A DNA stretch of 64,000 bases, taken from the NCBI GenBank assembly GCA_963732345.1, contig CAVSZI010000013.1, positions 62,001 through 126,000 on the forward strand. Reading direction: 5' to 3'. This document shows positions 1 through 8,378 of the stretch, piece by piece (within the stretch, counting starts at the first letter, position 1; each line of letters begins with the position of its first letter). The position numbers and the translations under genes were made by a program. The notes beneath the pieces are model-generated. The model did no database searches. It was given only the letters and a program-made list of their open reading frames with translations, and was not told the origin of the DNA. The stretch is from Bog-532 sp963732345 (GTDB taxonomy: Bacteria; Actinomycetota; Actinomycetes; Streptosporangiales; Streptosporangiaceae).

Positions 1-592
1 TGGCCGGCGGCGGCATGTACGCGCCGCGTACGTCGCACGTGAGACTCAGGCGGGCAGCTGCCGGGCCGTACGTGCCACCCCCGATCCGGTAACGATAGTG
101 GTCCAGCTGCAGCCCGAGTCCGGCCCCGGTGCCGAGGTCAACCAGGACGATCGGGTCGGGAGATTCGCCGCTGGTCGCCGCGATACCGAGGGCGATCTGG
201 GTACACCTGGCCACTTCGTTCATCTGGTACCGGTGGCTGCGGCAGACATCGACGATCTCCTCGAGGTGTGCCGCGCAGAACGCCCTGAACGCGGGGAAGA
301 ACCCCTCGTCGAAGGGTGGCTGGGGCGCGGCGGGTTCGGGGATGTAGCCGGCGAGCGGGACTGGCCGGTCGCGTCGCACCATGAAGGTAACGGCCGCGCT
401 CGCCAGTAGCGCGGGCAGGCGATCAGGCGGGAGTTCGGCGAGATGCTCCAGAAGCTCGTCACATGCCGCGATCGCCTCGAACAGAGCGGCCGTTAGGCGC
501 CATGATTGAGGGGCGCCGGGCGGTGACCAGCCTCCGGCCACCTCCAGCGCCTGAGCGCGTATTTCATCCGCCGCAGACAAGCCTGTCCCCAC
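1..592 (-). CDS. DUF2332 family protein, partial (C-terminus beyond the window)
   Basis: An open frame runs on the - strand into the left edge. It reads through a helical N-terminal part, a central H-R-Y-Q-x-N-E-V segment and the motif VDLGTGAGLGLQLDHYRY. This matches the arrangement of actinobacterial DUF2332 proteins, which have a methyltransferase-like glycine motif followed by a D-x-Y-x-Y signature. The function of the family is not established. I chose the GTG at 592; an in-frame stop lies about 90 bases upstream and no ATG is available, so the start is uncertain. The + strand frames here are shadows. Confidence 0.6.
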   Translation of the reverse strand, partial: MGTGLSAADEIRAQALEVAGGWSPPGAPQSWRLTAALFEAIAACDELLEHLAELPPDRLPALLASAAVTFMVRRDRPVPLAGYIPEPAAPQPPFDEGFFPAFRAFCAAHLEEIVDVCRSHRYQMNEVARCTQIALGIAATSGESPDPIVLVDLGTGAGLGLQLDHYRYRIGGGTYGPAAARLSLTCDVRGAYMPPPA

Positions 593-679
593 CGGGCCGG
601 CGAGCTGGATGCGGCCCAGGAGGATCCAGGCCGCACAATGATCGGCGCGCCCACACCACCTCCCTAGAGTACGCCGGCC

Positions 680-874
680 TCAGAAGGGTGATCCAGACCG
701 ACTGCAGAGACGTTCCGCTCGCTCTTTGGCCGCTGACCGGGAGATGCCCAGCTTGTCGGCGATAACGGAGACGGGGAGCGGTGTGGGGAGGTAACGGAGG
801 ACCTGGGCCTCGGCGAGGGTGATCGACGCGGCCCTGACTCGTTCCTCGGCTTTGCCGGTCGCCTCGGCGGCCAC
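680..874 (-). pseudogene. LuxR/MalT-type helix-turn-helix fragment
   Basis: A 64-residue frame from a GTG consists almost only of a LuxR-type C-terminal HTH: an L-x-E-A-x-V-L-R-Y-L-P-T opening, then a recognition-helix region around I-A-x-K-L-G-I-S-R-S. In full-length regulators this domain follows a large ATPase or sensor part, which is missing. The third helix is also atypical (K-E-R-A-E-R-L in place of the usual V-K-T-H). It is most likely a decayed C-terminus of a STAND/LuxR regulator; a free-standing small DNA-binding protein is the alternative. An in-frame stop lies shortly upstream of the chosen GTG. Confidence 0.4.
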
Positions 875-1009
875 CTCGTCGTTAGCGGCGATAGCGGACG
901 TCTCCCCAGAGCCCGCGGCAGACCGCTCAGGCTACGCTGACGGGCGTGGACGCTTGGTCCGCGGTCGAGGGACAACCGGTCGTGAAGCCGGACAGCCTTA
1001 CAGTGAGGA

Positions 1010-1966
1010 TTGACTGAGGAGGCAGGCCGTGAAGGGCCACGGACTGGGGGCCATGTGGATAGCGACGGCTGGCCGACGCTGAGGCGGCCGGCCATATCCC
1101 GCCGCGCGCTCCTCGCGGCCGGCGGGACGATACTGCTGGCCGAATGCGTCGCCTGCCAGGCCTCGGATGCGCCGTCGGGGACGCCGCGCCGGCCGAACGT
1201 AGCGCCCGGGGCGGACGCGGCAGCCAGGCCTAGGGCGTCGGCTATGCGCAGCAGTTCAACCGGATCGGACATGCCTGCCCGCGCGGCCGGCCAGCCGAGC
1301 GCGGGGAGCACCGCCACGCCGCACCCTGGCAGGAACGGGGCGACTGGCGGAGCGCCCACTGCCGTGCGCGGGAGCGCGTACGACTGGCCCCTTTACTACA
1401 TCGACAACGGCCCGATGGCGATAGCGCTCACCATCGACGACGGCCCCAGCGCCGTCTACACGCCGCAGGTCCTCCGCTTGCTGCACAAGTACGGGGTGAC
1501 CGCCACATTCTGCATGGTCGGCGCCCGCGTCATCGCCCACCCGGGCGTCGCCCGCGAGGTGGCTGACGCTGGCCACGCCATTGTCAATCACACCTGGACG
1601 CACGCCAGGCTCTCCGCGCTGGCGCCGGCCGCGGTACAGGACCAGATGAGCCGAGCCAGCGACGCCATCCACAATGTGACCGGAACGCGTCCCGGCATGT
1701 TCCGCGCACCGTACGGCGCATGGTCGCCGACCGTCCTGAAGCTATGCGAGCAGATGCAGCTGGCGCCGCTGGACTGGTCGGTAGACCCGCAAGACTGGGC
1801 CAATCCAGGCGTCAGCGCCATCGTCACGACCATCATGCGTAACACCCGATCCGGTTCAATCATCCTGGAGCACGATGGCGGCCGAAATCGCTCCGAGACC
1901 GTCGCGGCACTCAATATTGTGCTGCCAAGGCTCCTCGCGGCCGGCTTCCGCTTCCGCGCCGCGTGA
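1010..1966 (+). CDS. Exported polysaccharide deacetylase (NodB/CE4 family)
   Basis: Predicted metal-dependent deacetylase of N-acetylated glycans such as peptidoglycan or chitooligosaccharides, acting outside the membrane. Residues 30-45 carry a twin-arginine type signal (S-R-R-A-L-L then a hydrophobic stretch), followed by a Pro/Ser/Ala-rich linker to about residue 120. The NodB domain holds the canonical motifs: TIDDGP at 141-146 (catalytic base and metal Asp), HTWTH (metal His pair), RAPYG, a D-W near the fourth motif, and a final ILEHDGG with the conserved His. The TTG at 1010 abuts a GTGAGGA; a GTG at 1055 is an alternative start. It stands alone, with about 70 bases to the next gene. 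Confidence 0.9.
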   Translation: MTEEAGREGPRTGGHVDSDGWPTLRRPAISRRALLAAGGTILLAECVACQASDAPSGTPRRPNVAPGADAAARPRASAMRSSSTGSDMPARAAGQPSAGSTATPHPGRNGATGGAPTAVRGSAYDWPLYYIDNGPMAIALTIDDGPSAVYTPQVLRLLHKYGVTATFCMVGARVIAHPGVAREVADAGHAIVNHTWTHARLSALAPAAVQDQMSRASDAIHNVTGTRPGMFRAPYGAWSPTVLKLCEQMQLAPLDWSVDPQDWANPGVSAIVTTIMRNTRSGSIILEHDGGRNRSETVAALNIVLPRLLAAGFRFRAA

Positions 1967-2039
1967 TTGCCGCGCCGGTAGGCGGTCCGGTGACGAGTTG
2001 GTGACGGCCGGGTAACCCGGGCAGGGGCAATATTGGCCC

Positions 2040-4391
2040 ATGCGTCCGGGCGTCGTGGTTGGGGTGCACGCCCACGCTGAGCCGGCGCGCCTGGTCGAGA
2101 CGGTGCGGTCGGTGCAGGCCGGTGGCGGGGAGGCCGCTGAGATTGTGCTGCTGCCCGACGGCCCTGATGCGGCGCTGTCGGCGGCGCTGACGGCCGAGCC
2201 GGCGCTGGCCACTCTGCCGCAGTGGGGGACTGCGGAGCCGCTGGGGCCGCCCGCGTGTTTCAACCGGCTGGCTTCGCGCACCGACGCGGCGGTGGTGGTC
2301 CTGGTCGAAAGCGGCACGGTGCTGGGACCCGGATGCCTGCGGTTGCTGGTGGAGGCGCTCGCCCGCCCGGGGCGGGGCCTGGCCGGTCCCTCCACCAACC
2401 GCTCGTGGAACGAGCAGGGTGTGTTCAGCGGCGCCCGCGCACCGGACGTGGCCCGGACGGCCGCGCTGGCGCGCCGGCGCTTCGGTCCGGCGGTGCGTTC
2501 GCTGGAGCCACTGCACAGCCTCGCGGATTTCTGCCTGGCCGTCGGGCGCCCGGTCATCGAGGCCATCGGCGGGGCCGATGAGGAGTACGGCCTGGGGCCC
2601 TGCTGGGAGATGGACTACAACATCCGAGCCGCCCGCGCGGGCTTCCAGGGAGCCTGGGTGGGCGCCGCCTACGCCTACCGCCACCCGTTTACCGAACGGC
2701 GCCGCGCGGCCGACGCAGACCAGATGGGCCGTGCCCGCCGCCTGTACCAGGATCGTTTCTGCGGCCTGCGGCTGAACCGGCAGCGGGCAGACTATGAGGA
2801 CCACTGCCGGGGCGAGGCCTGCGAGCACTTCGCGCCCGCGCCCCTGCTCACTCTGCGCCGACCGCTCGTTACGCCCGCGCCGGCCTCGCCGGGCCCGGGG
2901 GGCCCGGCGGCCAAGGCCGCGGCCGGGCCCCCGCTCCCGCTGGTCACCGCGATCATGCCGACCCGGGAGCGGCCGGAGTTCGCGCTGCAGGCGGTGCGCT
3001 ACTTTCTCGCTCAGGATTATCCGAACAAGGAACTGGTCGTGCTGGAGGACGGCACGCCCACACTGGCCGGGCGCCTGCCCGACGATCCCCGCATCCGCTA
3101 CGTCGCCACCGGAGTGGCGCGGCGGAGCATCGGGGCCATGCGCAACGAAGCGTGCCGGCTGGCCCACGGTGACATCGTGGCCCACTGGGACGACGACGAC
3201 TGGTACGGACCCGAGCGGCTCACCCGCCAGGTGGCGGCCATCCGGGCGGGTGAGGCCGACATCACCGCGCTGCGCGGCAGCCTCATGCTCGACCTGGCGG
3301 CCTGGCGGTTCTGGCGCTGCCGGCCCGACCTGCACCGCCGGCTCTTCGTGCGTGACGTGCACGGGGGGACCCTCGTCTACCGGCACCGGGTCTGGGAGGA
3401 CAAGGCGCACTTCCCCGACCGTTCCCTGGCCGAGGACGCCGTCTTCCTCGACCAGGCCGTGCGCCGGGGCGCCCGGCTCCGGGCGGTCGAGGCCGAGGGC
3501 ATCTTCGTCTACCTCCGCCACGGCGCCAACGCCTGGCAGTTCGCCTGCGGCGTGACGGGGGATGCCGCCGGCTGGGAGTCCGCGCCCGAGCCGGACCTGC
3601 CGCCCGACGTGCGCGCCTTCTACGCCGCCCGCTCCGGGAACGCCCCGCGGCGCGGCGCCGCCCCGCTCGCCAGCTGCGTCATGCCCACCTTCGACCGGCG
3701 CGCGTTCGTGCCCCAGGCGGTCCGCTACTTCCTGCGGCAGGACTATCCGGCCAAGGAGCTGATCATCATCGACGACGGGCCGGAGCCGGTCAGCGATCTC
3801 CTGCCGGCTGACCCCCGCATCGTCTACCACCGGCTCGAGTCCCGCACGGTTCTCGGGGCGAAGCGCAACCTGGCCTGCGACCTGGCCCGCGGCCCGGTCA
3901 TCGTGCACTGGGACGATGATGACTGGGCCTCCCGGCAGCGGGTGAGCGTGCAGGTAGCCGCCCTCACCGAGGGCGACGCCGACATCTGCGGGGTCGCGAG
4001 CCTGCTGTACTACGACCCCGCCCGCTCGGCGACGTGGCGGTTCACCTGGCCCGACGGGCCGCGCCGGTGGGCCGCCGGGCCCAGCTTGTGCTTCGCCAAG
4101 GAACTGTGGGCCCGCTCCCCATTCGCCGACGTGGCGATTGGGGAGGACACCCGCTTCGTCTTCAGCCCCGCCGTCCGCCGCGTCGCCGACGTCCACGCGT
4201 CCGCCTGCATCGTCGGGATCATCCACGGCCGGAACACCGCCCCCAAATCCGTCCGGGGCCCGCACTGGACCCCCCGGCCCGTCCGCGAGGTCGCCGACCT
4301 CCTCGGCGACGACCTGGCCTTCTACCGCGGCCTCGCGGAGCCGGCCCCGCGCCCTCGCCCTCCTGCGCCGGATCTTCGTCCCCGTCCATGA
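2040..4391 (+). CDS. Three-module family 2 glycosyltransferase
   Basis: A 783-residue protein with three GT-A/GT2 units. The first (about 1-260) is divergent: it has an E-I-V-L-L-P-D-G strand and a C-W-E-M-D-Y-N acceptor-type motif but no clear DxD. The second (from about 300) begins AIMPTRERPEF and has a WDDDDW metal motif near residue 381. The third (from about 540) begins VMPTFDRRAF and has another WDDDDW near 622. Modules two and three are similar enough to suggest internal duplication. It probably transfers sugars from nucleotide sugars to a cell-surface or small-molecule acceptor. The stop overlaps the ATG of the following methyltransferase (ATGA), so the two are coupled. Confidence 0.9.
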   Translation: MRPGVVVGVHAHAEPARLVETVRSVQAGGGEAAEIVLLPDGPDAALSAALTAEPALATLPQWGTAEPLGPPACFNRLASRTDAAVVVLVESGTVLGPGCLRLLVEALARPGRGLAGPSTNRSWNEQGVFSGARAPDVARTAALARRRFGPAVRSLEPLHSLADFCLAVGRPVIEAIGGADEEYGLGPCWEMDYNIRAARAGFQGAWVGAAYAYRHPFTERRRAADADQMGRARRLYQDRFCGLRLNRQRADYEDHCRGEACEHFAPAPLLTLRRPLVTPAPASPGPGGPAAKAAAGPPLPLVTAIMPTRERPEFALQAVRYFLAQDYPNKELVVLEDGTPTLAGRLPDDPRIRYVATGVARRSIGAMRNEACRLAHGDIVAHWDDDDWYGPERLTRQVAAIRAGEADITALRGSLMLDLAAWRFWRCRPDLHRRLFVRDVHGGTLVYRHRVWEDKAHFPDRSLAEDAVFLDQAVRRGARLRAVEAEGIFVYLRHGANAWQFACGVTGDAAGWESAPEPDLPPDVRAFYAARSGNAPRRGAAPLASCVMPTFDRRAFVPQAVRYFLRQDYPAKELIIIDDGPEPVSDLLPADPRIVYHRLESRTVLGAKRNLACDLARGPVIVHWDDDDWASRQRVSVQVAALTEGDADICGVASLLYYDPARSATWRFTWPDGPRRWAAGPSLCFAKELWARSPFADVAIGEDTRFVFSPAVRRVADVHASACIVGIIHGRNTAPKSVRGPHWTPRPVREVADLLGDDLAFYRGLAEPAPRPRPPAPDLRPRP

Positions 4392-5005
4392 GACCTATGG
4401 ACGAAATGATCCGGTTCCTCGCACGTCGCGGGCAGGTGGCCGTGGAAGGGTCGTCATCGGCGGAACAGCAGGACTACCTGCGGTCGCTGGCCAGGCAGTC
4501 GGGAGCCCGCCTGGTCGGCGAGATCGGGTTCAATGCCGGGTTTTCCAGCCTGGCTTTTCTGAGTGCCAGTCCGCAGGTGCGGGTCGTTTCCTTCGACATC
4601 GGCCGCCACGAGGTGGTACGTCACGCCAAGACGTTCGTGGACGAGCATTACCGGGGCCGGCATGAACTCGTCATCGGGGATTCGGCATGGACGGTTCCCC
4701 GGTATGGGACGGAGCATCCTTCGGCGGCGTTTGACCTCGTGTTCATTGATGGCGGGCACGACTGCCAGACGGTAAGAGCCGACATCGCCAACCTGAAACT
4801 GCTCAGCCATCCGGGAACGAGCGTCGTCATCGACGACCTCACGCCGTGGCTGGCGTGGGGTGAAGGACCGGCCAGGGCCTGGGGTGAAGCAATCCGGCAC
4901 GGCACGATTGCCCAGGTTGAGCTGTTCAAGGACGGGCAGCCGGTGCGCGCCATAGAGCCTCCCGGAGAAAGAATCTGGGCGCTCGGGCGTTATCATTACG
5001 AATGA
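4388..5005 (+). CDS. Class I SAM-dependent methyltransferase (Methyltransf_24 type)
   Basis: A 205-residue Rossmann-fold methyltransferase. The SAM-binding glycine loop is GEIGFNAGFSS (about residues 40-50), an acidic strand end VVSFDIG follows, and the FIDGGHD motif typical of the methyltransferase-24 family lies near residue 120. The start is the ATG inside the ATGA overlap with the glycosyltransferase, so the pair is probably co-translated. O-methylation of the sugar or product made by the upstream enzyme is a reasonable inference; the substrate is unknown. Confidence 0.88.
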   Translation: MRPMDEMIRFLARRGQVAVEGSSSAEQQDYLRSLARQSGARLVGEIGFNAGFSSLAFLSASPQVRVVSFDIGRHEVVRHAKTFVDEHYRGRHELVIGDSAWTVPRYGTEHPSAAFDLVFIDGGHDCQTVRADIANLKLLSHPGTSVVIDDLTPWLAWGEGPARAWGEAIRHGTIAQVELFKDGQPVRAIEPPGERIWALGRYHYE

Positions 5006-5081
5006 CAGCCCGCAAGGTCCCCGTGGTAGCCGGGTAAACCGGTGAGCCGTCGAGGTTAGTCCTCCAGGCGATCGGGAAGGT

Positions 5082-5243
5082 TCACTTCCCATTGATGATT
5101 GCCCCCGCTGCCCCGGCGGTCACCGCCACAGGGTTTCCCGCGCCTCCGCCGCCGATGACCACATGATTGCCTTCCATCTCCTCCCTGAGCGGCGTGGCCA
5201 GGGGCTGGCCGGGGCCGCGCAGTCCGGCCTCCCGCCCGCGCAT
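5082..5243 (-). pseudogene. Internally deleted DUF4157 domain remnant
   Basis: A 53-residue frame starting at ATG 5243 reads L-R-G-P-G-Q-P-L-A-T-P-L-R-E-E-M-E and then directly N-H-V-V-I-G-x-G-G-A-G-N. The DUF4157 protein at 47487-49457 has the same two segments (its residues about 102-118 and 153-163), separated by about 32 residues that are missing here. The HELTH helix that should follow is also absent. The join keeps the reading frame. The last 16 residues match nothing in the intact protein. I read this as a relic of an eCIS cargo or processing protein at the edge of the eCIS locus. It is too short for standard gene calling. Confidence 0.55.
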
Positions 5244-5429
5244 CAGACCAGCCGGGGCGACCCGCTGAACGCGTCCTGACCCGCCGTGTCCCGCCTTGAC
5301 CGGCCGCTACCAGGGTATTGACGCGGCGCTCACGCTGCCGTGACGCCTGGGTCACAGCCCTGCTCCTACGGTAGAGCCGCGCCATCTACCCGGGCGCCGG
5401 GCAACAAGGATCCGTACGAGGAGGGGCAG

Positions 5430-7088
5430 ATGACGGTTACGACGTCGTATCCCGGGGTCTATATTCAGGAGCTCCCGAGCCTCGTCCATACGATCACGCC
5501 CGCGCCGACGTCTATCGCCGTATTCGTCGGCTACACCCACCCATTCCTCACCACGAGCTTCCGGACGAACCCCAGTGACCCGACTCCGGCGACCCAGCTG
5601 TTCAGCTTCGCCGACTACCAGAGGAATTTCGGCGGCTTCTTCTCCAGCCCGTGGCTGCCGGACTACGTCGGCCAGGCGGTCTACCAGTTCTTCCTGAACG
5701 GGGGGCCGACCTGCTACGTGGTGGGCCTGCCGGCGCAGGACTACCTCACCGGGGGGCAGCCCGTCGAGGTCGAGGCGGCGAGCGTCAACGTCCCGTTCGG
5801 CGCCGACAGCGTCACCTTCACCGCGCGGCAGCTGGTGGGGACTGCGGCGGCGGGCATCCCGATGCAGGTGACGTTCTCCAATGTGAAGAATTCCGTCGCT
5901 GACGCGCCGAGCCCGACTCCGAGCGACCCCGGCGACATGGCCGACATCGTCATCTCCTACGGGACGACGGTCGAGACGTACCGCAGGGTCCAGCTCGCGA
6001 ATCTCGCGCCTACGTCGCCTCCGCAACCGCCCTCGCCGCTCCAGAACTCGAACCTCGTCACCGTTTCGCTGCCGGGCCCGGCCCCCGTGACATACCCGGC
6101 CGCGAGCACGTACACGCTCGCGTACAAGACGCCGCCGGCCGAGGGTTGGACGGTCATCAACCCGGTCCAATTCGGGCCGGTGTTCGCGGACTACGCCTCG
6201 CTCGACAAGGTGCCCATCTTCAACCTGCTGGCGACGCCTGGGGTCACTGACATTAGCGTGACCTCGGAAGCCGTTGCGTACTGCGAGCGCAAGCGGGCCT
6301 TCTACATCATGGACACCCCGTCGCCGTCGTCGCTGACTCCGCCTCTGACGACGCCGCCACAGCCGGATCCGACCTGGAACGTCAACAACCTTGTGGGGGA
6401 CACAGCGATCCTGTCGGAGTTCCCGGTCAGCACCAACGCGGCGCTCTATTACCCGTGGCTCGTAACGGCCGACCCGGTGACGGGGGCTCCATCCACGGCC
6501 CCGCCGAGCGGGTTCGTGGCCGGGATGTACGGCCAGGAGGACAACGCGCGCGGGGTCTGGAAGTCCCCGGCCGGCATCGAGACGGCCCTCCTCGGCACGA
6601 CAGGCGTCGATCCGAACGGGGTCATGAACGATCCCCAGCAAGGGGTCCTCAACGAGCACGCCCTCGACTGCCTCAGGCAGTTCCCGGGCATCGGCACCGT
6701 GATATTCGGCGCGCGGACGACGGCCGGCGCCGACGCCAACACCGCCCAGCAGCAGTGGAAATACGTCGCGGTGCGGCGGATGGCGCTGTTCATCGAGCAG
6801 ACCCTCTACGCCAACCTCACCTGGGCCGTTTTCGAGGGGAACGCCACACCGCTGTGGAACGCCCTCACCCAGGAGGTCACGGCGTTCATGCTCGGCCTGT
6901 TCCGCCAGAACGCCTTTGCCGGGGACACGCCGAGCCAGGCGTTCCTGGTGCAGTGCGACGCGACGACGACCACCGCGACGGACGTGGCGAACGGCAGAGT
7001 CAACATCCTGGTCGGCTTCGCCCCGCTCGTCCCGGCGGAGTTCGTCATCGTCCAGATCGCGCAGCTCGCGGGCCAGGCACAGAGCTAG
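5430..7088 (+). CDS. eCIS contractile sheath protein
   Basis: A 552-residue tail-sheath protein. The N-terminus YPGVYIQELPS followed by an I-A-V-F-V-G-Y strand is the classic opening of phage/Afp2-4/Pvc2 sheath subunits. The C-terminal third has the conserved G-V-W-K-S-P-A-G and the R-R-x-A-L-F-I-E-Q-T-L segment of the sheath core, which forms the handshake with neighbouring subunits. I chose ATG 5430 because GAGGAGGGG lies just upstream; the frame is open further upstream without a better site. It is the first gene of the structural run, 9 bases before the tube gene. Only one sheath gene is present, unlike the three in Afp. Confidence 0.95.
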   Translation: MTVTTSYPGVYIQELPSLVHTITPAPTSIAVFVGYTHPFLTTSFRTNPSDPTPATQLFSFADYQRNFGGFFSSPWLPDYVGQAVYQFFLNGGPTCYVVGLPAQDYLTGGQPVEVEAASVNVPFGADSVTFTARQLVGTAAAGIPMQVTFSNVKNSVADAPSPTPSDPGDMADIVISYGTTVETYRRVQLANLAPTSPPQPPSPLQNSNLVTVSLPGPAPVTYPAASTYTLAYKTPPAEGWTVINPVQFGPVFADYASLDKVPIFNLLATPGVTDISVTSEAVAYCERKRAFYIMDTPSPSSLTPPLTTPPQPDPTWNVNNLVGDTAILSEFPVSTNAALYYPWLVTADPVTGAPSTAPPSGFVAGMYGQEDNARGVWKSPAGIETALLGTTGVDPNGVMNDPQQGVLNEHALDCLRQFPGIGTVIFGARTTAGADANTAQQQWKYVAVRRMALFIEQTLYANLTWAVFEGNATPLWNALTQEVTAFMLGLFRQNAFAGDTPSQAFLVQCDATTTTATDVANGRVNILVGFAPLVPAEFVIVQIAQLAGQAQS

Positions 7089-7097
7089 GGGACCATC

Positions 7098-7607
7098 ATG
7101 GGCAAGATCTTCCCTGCCAACCTGAACCGCTACGACCCGTACAAGGCGTACCGGTTCCTCGTCTACTTCGGCAAGAGCACGACACCCGTCGCCGCGGTGA
7201 GCAAGGTCGGAGCGATCAAGCGCTCGTCCGACGTGATCGATTACAGCGAGGGCGGCAACGCCATCATCCTGAAGGGGCTCGGGCGCACCAAGTACGAGCC
7301 GATCACGCTCGAGCGGGGGATCACCCAGGACACGGACTTCGCCACCTGGGCCAACTACGCCCAGGTCCTCGACCAGGGTGCCCCGAACACGTCGCTCGCG
7401 AACCTGCGCCAGGAGGTCAGCATCGTCCTGCTGGACGAGGAGGCCCTGCCGGTGCTGCGGTACCTGGTCCACCGCGCCTGGGTATCGGAGTTCCAGGCTC
7501 TCCCCGATCTCGACGCGGGCGGCAACACCATCGCGATCGAGACCATCAAGATGGAGAACGAGGGCTGGGAGCGGGATCTCACACTCGCCGAGCCGACGGA
7601 GAAGTGA
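7098..7607 (+). CDS. eCIS inner tube protein (gp19/Hcp-like)
   Basis: A 169-residue phage tail-tube family protein (Afp1/Afp5, Pvc1 type). It starts with the family-typical N-R-x-D-P-Y-K-A-Y-R-F-L-V pattern and contains a G-L-G-R-T-K-Y-E-P-I-T-L-E-R-G segment. Hexamers of this fold stack into the rigid tube propelled through the target envelope when the sheath contracts. The gene is 9 bases after the sheath gene, as in most eCIS loci. Its C-terminal Glu-rich end is intact. Confidence 0.93.
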   Translation: MGKIFPANLNRYDPYKAYRFLVYFGKSTTPVAAVSKVGAIKRSSDVIDYSEGGNAIILKGLGRTKYEPITLERGITQDTDFATWANYAQVLDQGAPNTSLANLRQEVSIVLLDEEALPVLRYLVHRAWVSEFQALPDLDAGGNTIAIETIKMENEGWERDLTLAEPTEK

Positions 7608-7610
7608 CCC

Positions 7611-8378
7611 TTGCTGCCCGTCAGTGGCATGGCGCTGGCCGTGCGCGAGCCAACCGGTGAGGACGAGCTCTTCGTGGTCGAGACCGCGGCGGCACCGCTG
7701 CCGGCGGTGCTCGGCCTGGCGCGTCGCGTCGCCAGTACCGCCACAGACGGCCCGCTCGACTGGAGCAGCCTCCCCGCGGCCGATCTCGACGCCGCCGCAC
7801 TCGTGATCCGGCAATCCTGGATCGGCGACGCGATCCGCACGGACGCCAGATGCGCCGGGCCGGACTGCCAGGAACGGATCGACGTGAGCTTCGGCATCGG
7901 GGACTACATCTCCCACCATCGGCCGCGACAGCCACGCGGTGTCACCGATGCGCCCGGCGCGGGCTGGTTCTCACTGGCCGGGGTGGCCGTCCGCTTCCGG
8001 ATCCCGACCGTCGCCGATCTCCTCGCGGCGGTGTCCGGTGACCGGCCGACGGAGATACTCTCCGGCCGGTGCGTCGACGCTGCCGAGATATCGTCGGCGC
8101 TCGCCCGGCGCCTGGACCGCGCGCTCTCCGCCCTCGCGCCGAGCCTCCACGACCTCCTCGGCGGGAACTGTCCCGCCTGCGGGCACGAGGTGACGATGCG
8201 TTTCGACCCGCTCGCCTACACGCTCGCCGAGCTGCGCAACGCCTTCTCCGGCATCCACCGGGAGACGCACGCGCTCGCCGCCGCCTACGGATGGCCGGAA
8301 GAAGTGATCCTCGCGCTCCCCCGGGCACGGCGCCAGCGGTACGCGGCGATGATCGCCGACGAGCGGCCGGCCGCATGA
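7611..8378 (+). CDS. T4-type baseplate assembly chaperone-like protein with four-Cys motif
   Basis: A 255-residue protein resembling the T4_baseplate (gp26/gp51-like) family found beside tube genes in contractile systems. Two Cys pairs, R-C-A-G-P-D-C and N-C-P-A-C-G-H, could build a zinc ribbon. The C-terminal helix pattern (A-A-A-Y-G-W-P-E-E-V-I-L-A-L-P-x-x-R-R-x-R-Y) is the recurrent family ending. It probably assists hub or baseplate assembly and may not remain in the particle. The start is the TTG at 7611, preceded at good spacing by GGAGAAG; ATG 7629 lacks a ribosome site. The stop overlaps the next ATG. Confidence 0.75.
   Translation: MLPVSGMALAVREPTGEDELFVVETAAAPLPAVLGLARRVASTATDGPLDWSSLPAADLDAAALVIRQSWIGDAIRTDARCAGPDCQERIDVSFGIGDYISHHRPRQPRGVTDAPGAGWFSLAGVAVRFRIPTVADLLAAVSGDRPTEILSGRCVDAAEISSALARRLDRALSALAPSLHDLLGGNCPACGHEVTMRFDPLAYTLAELRNAFSGIHRETHALAAAYGWPEEVILALPRARRQRYAAMIADERPAA

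Noticed and set aside
1911..4265. A 784-codon open frame on the - strand opposite the glycosyltransferase
   Set aside because: It is the GC-biased shadow of the glycosyltransferase: Arg/Gly/Pro/Val-rich with no family motifs, whereas the + strand has clear GT2 signatures.
5352..7919. An 855-codon - strand frame opposite sheath, tube and chaperone genes
   Set aside because: It has no recognisable domain and spans three unambiguous + strand genes; a codon-bias artefact.
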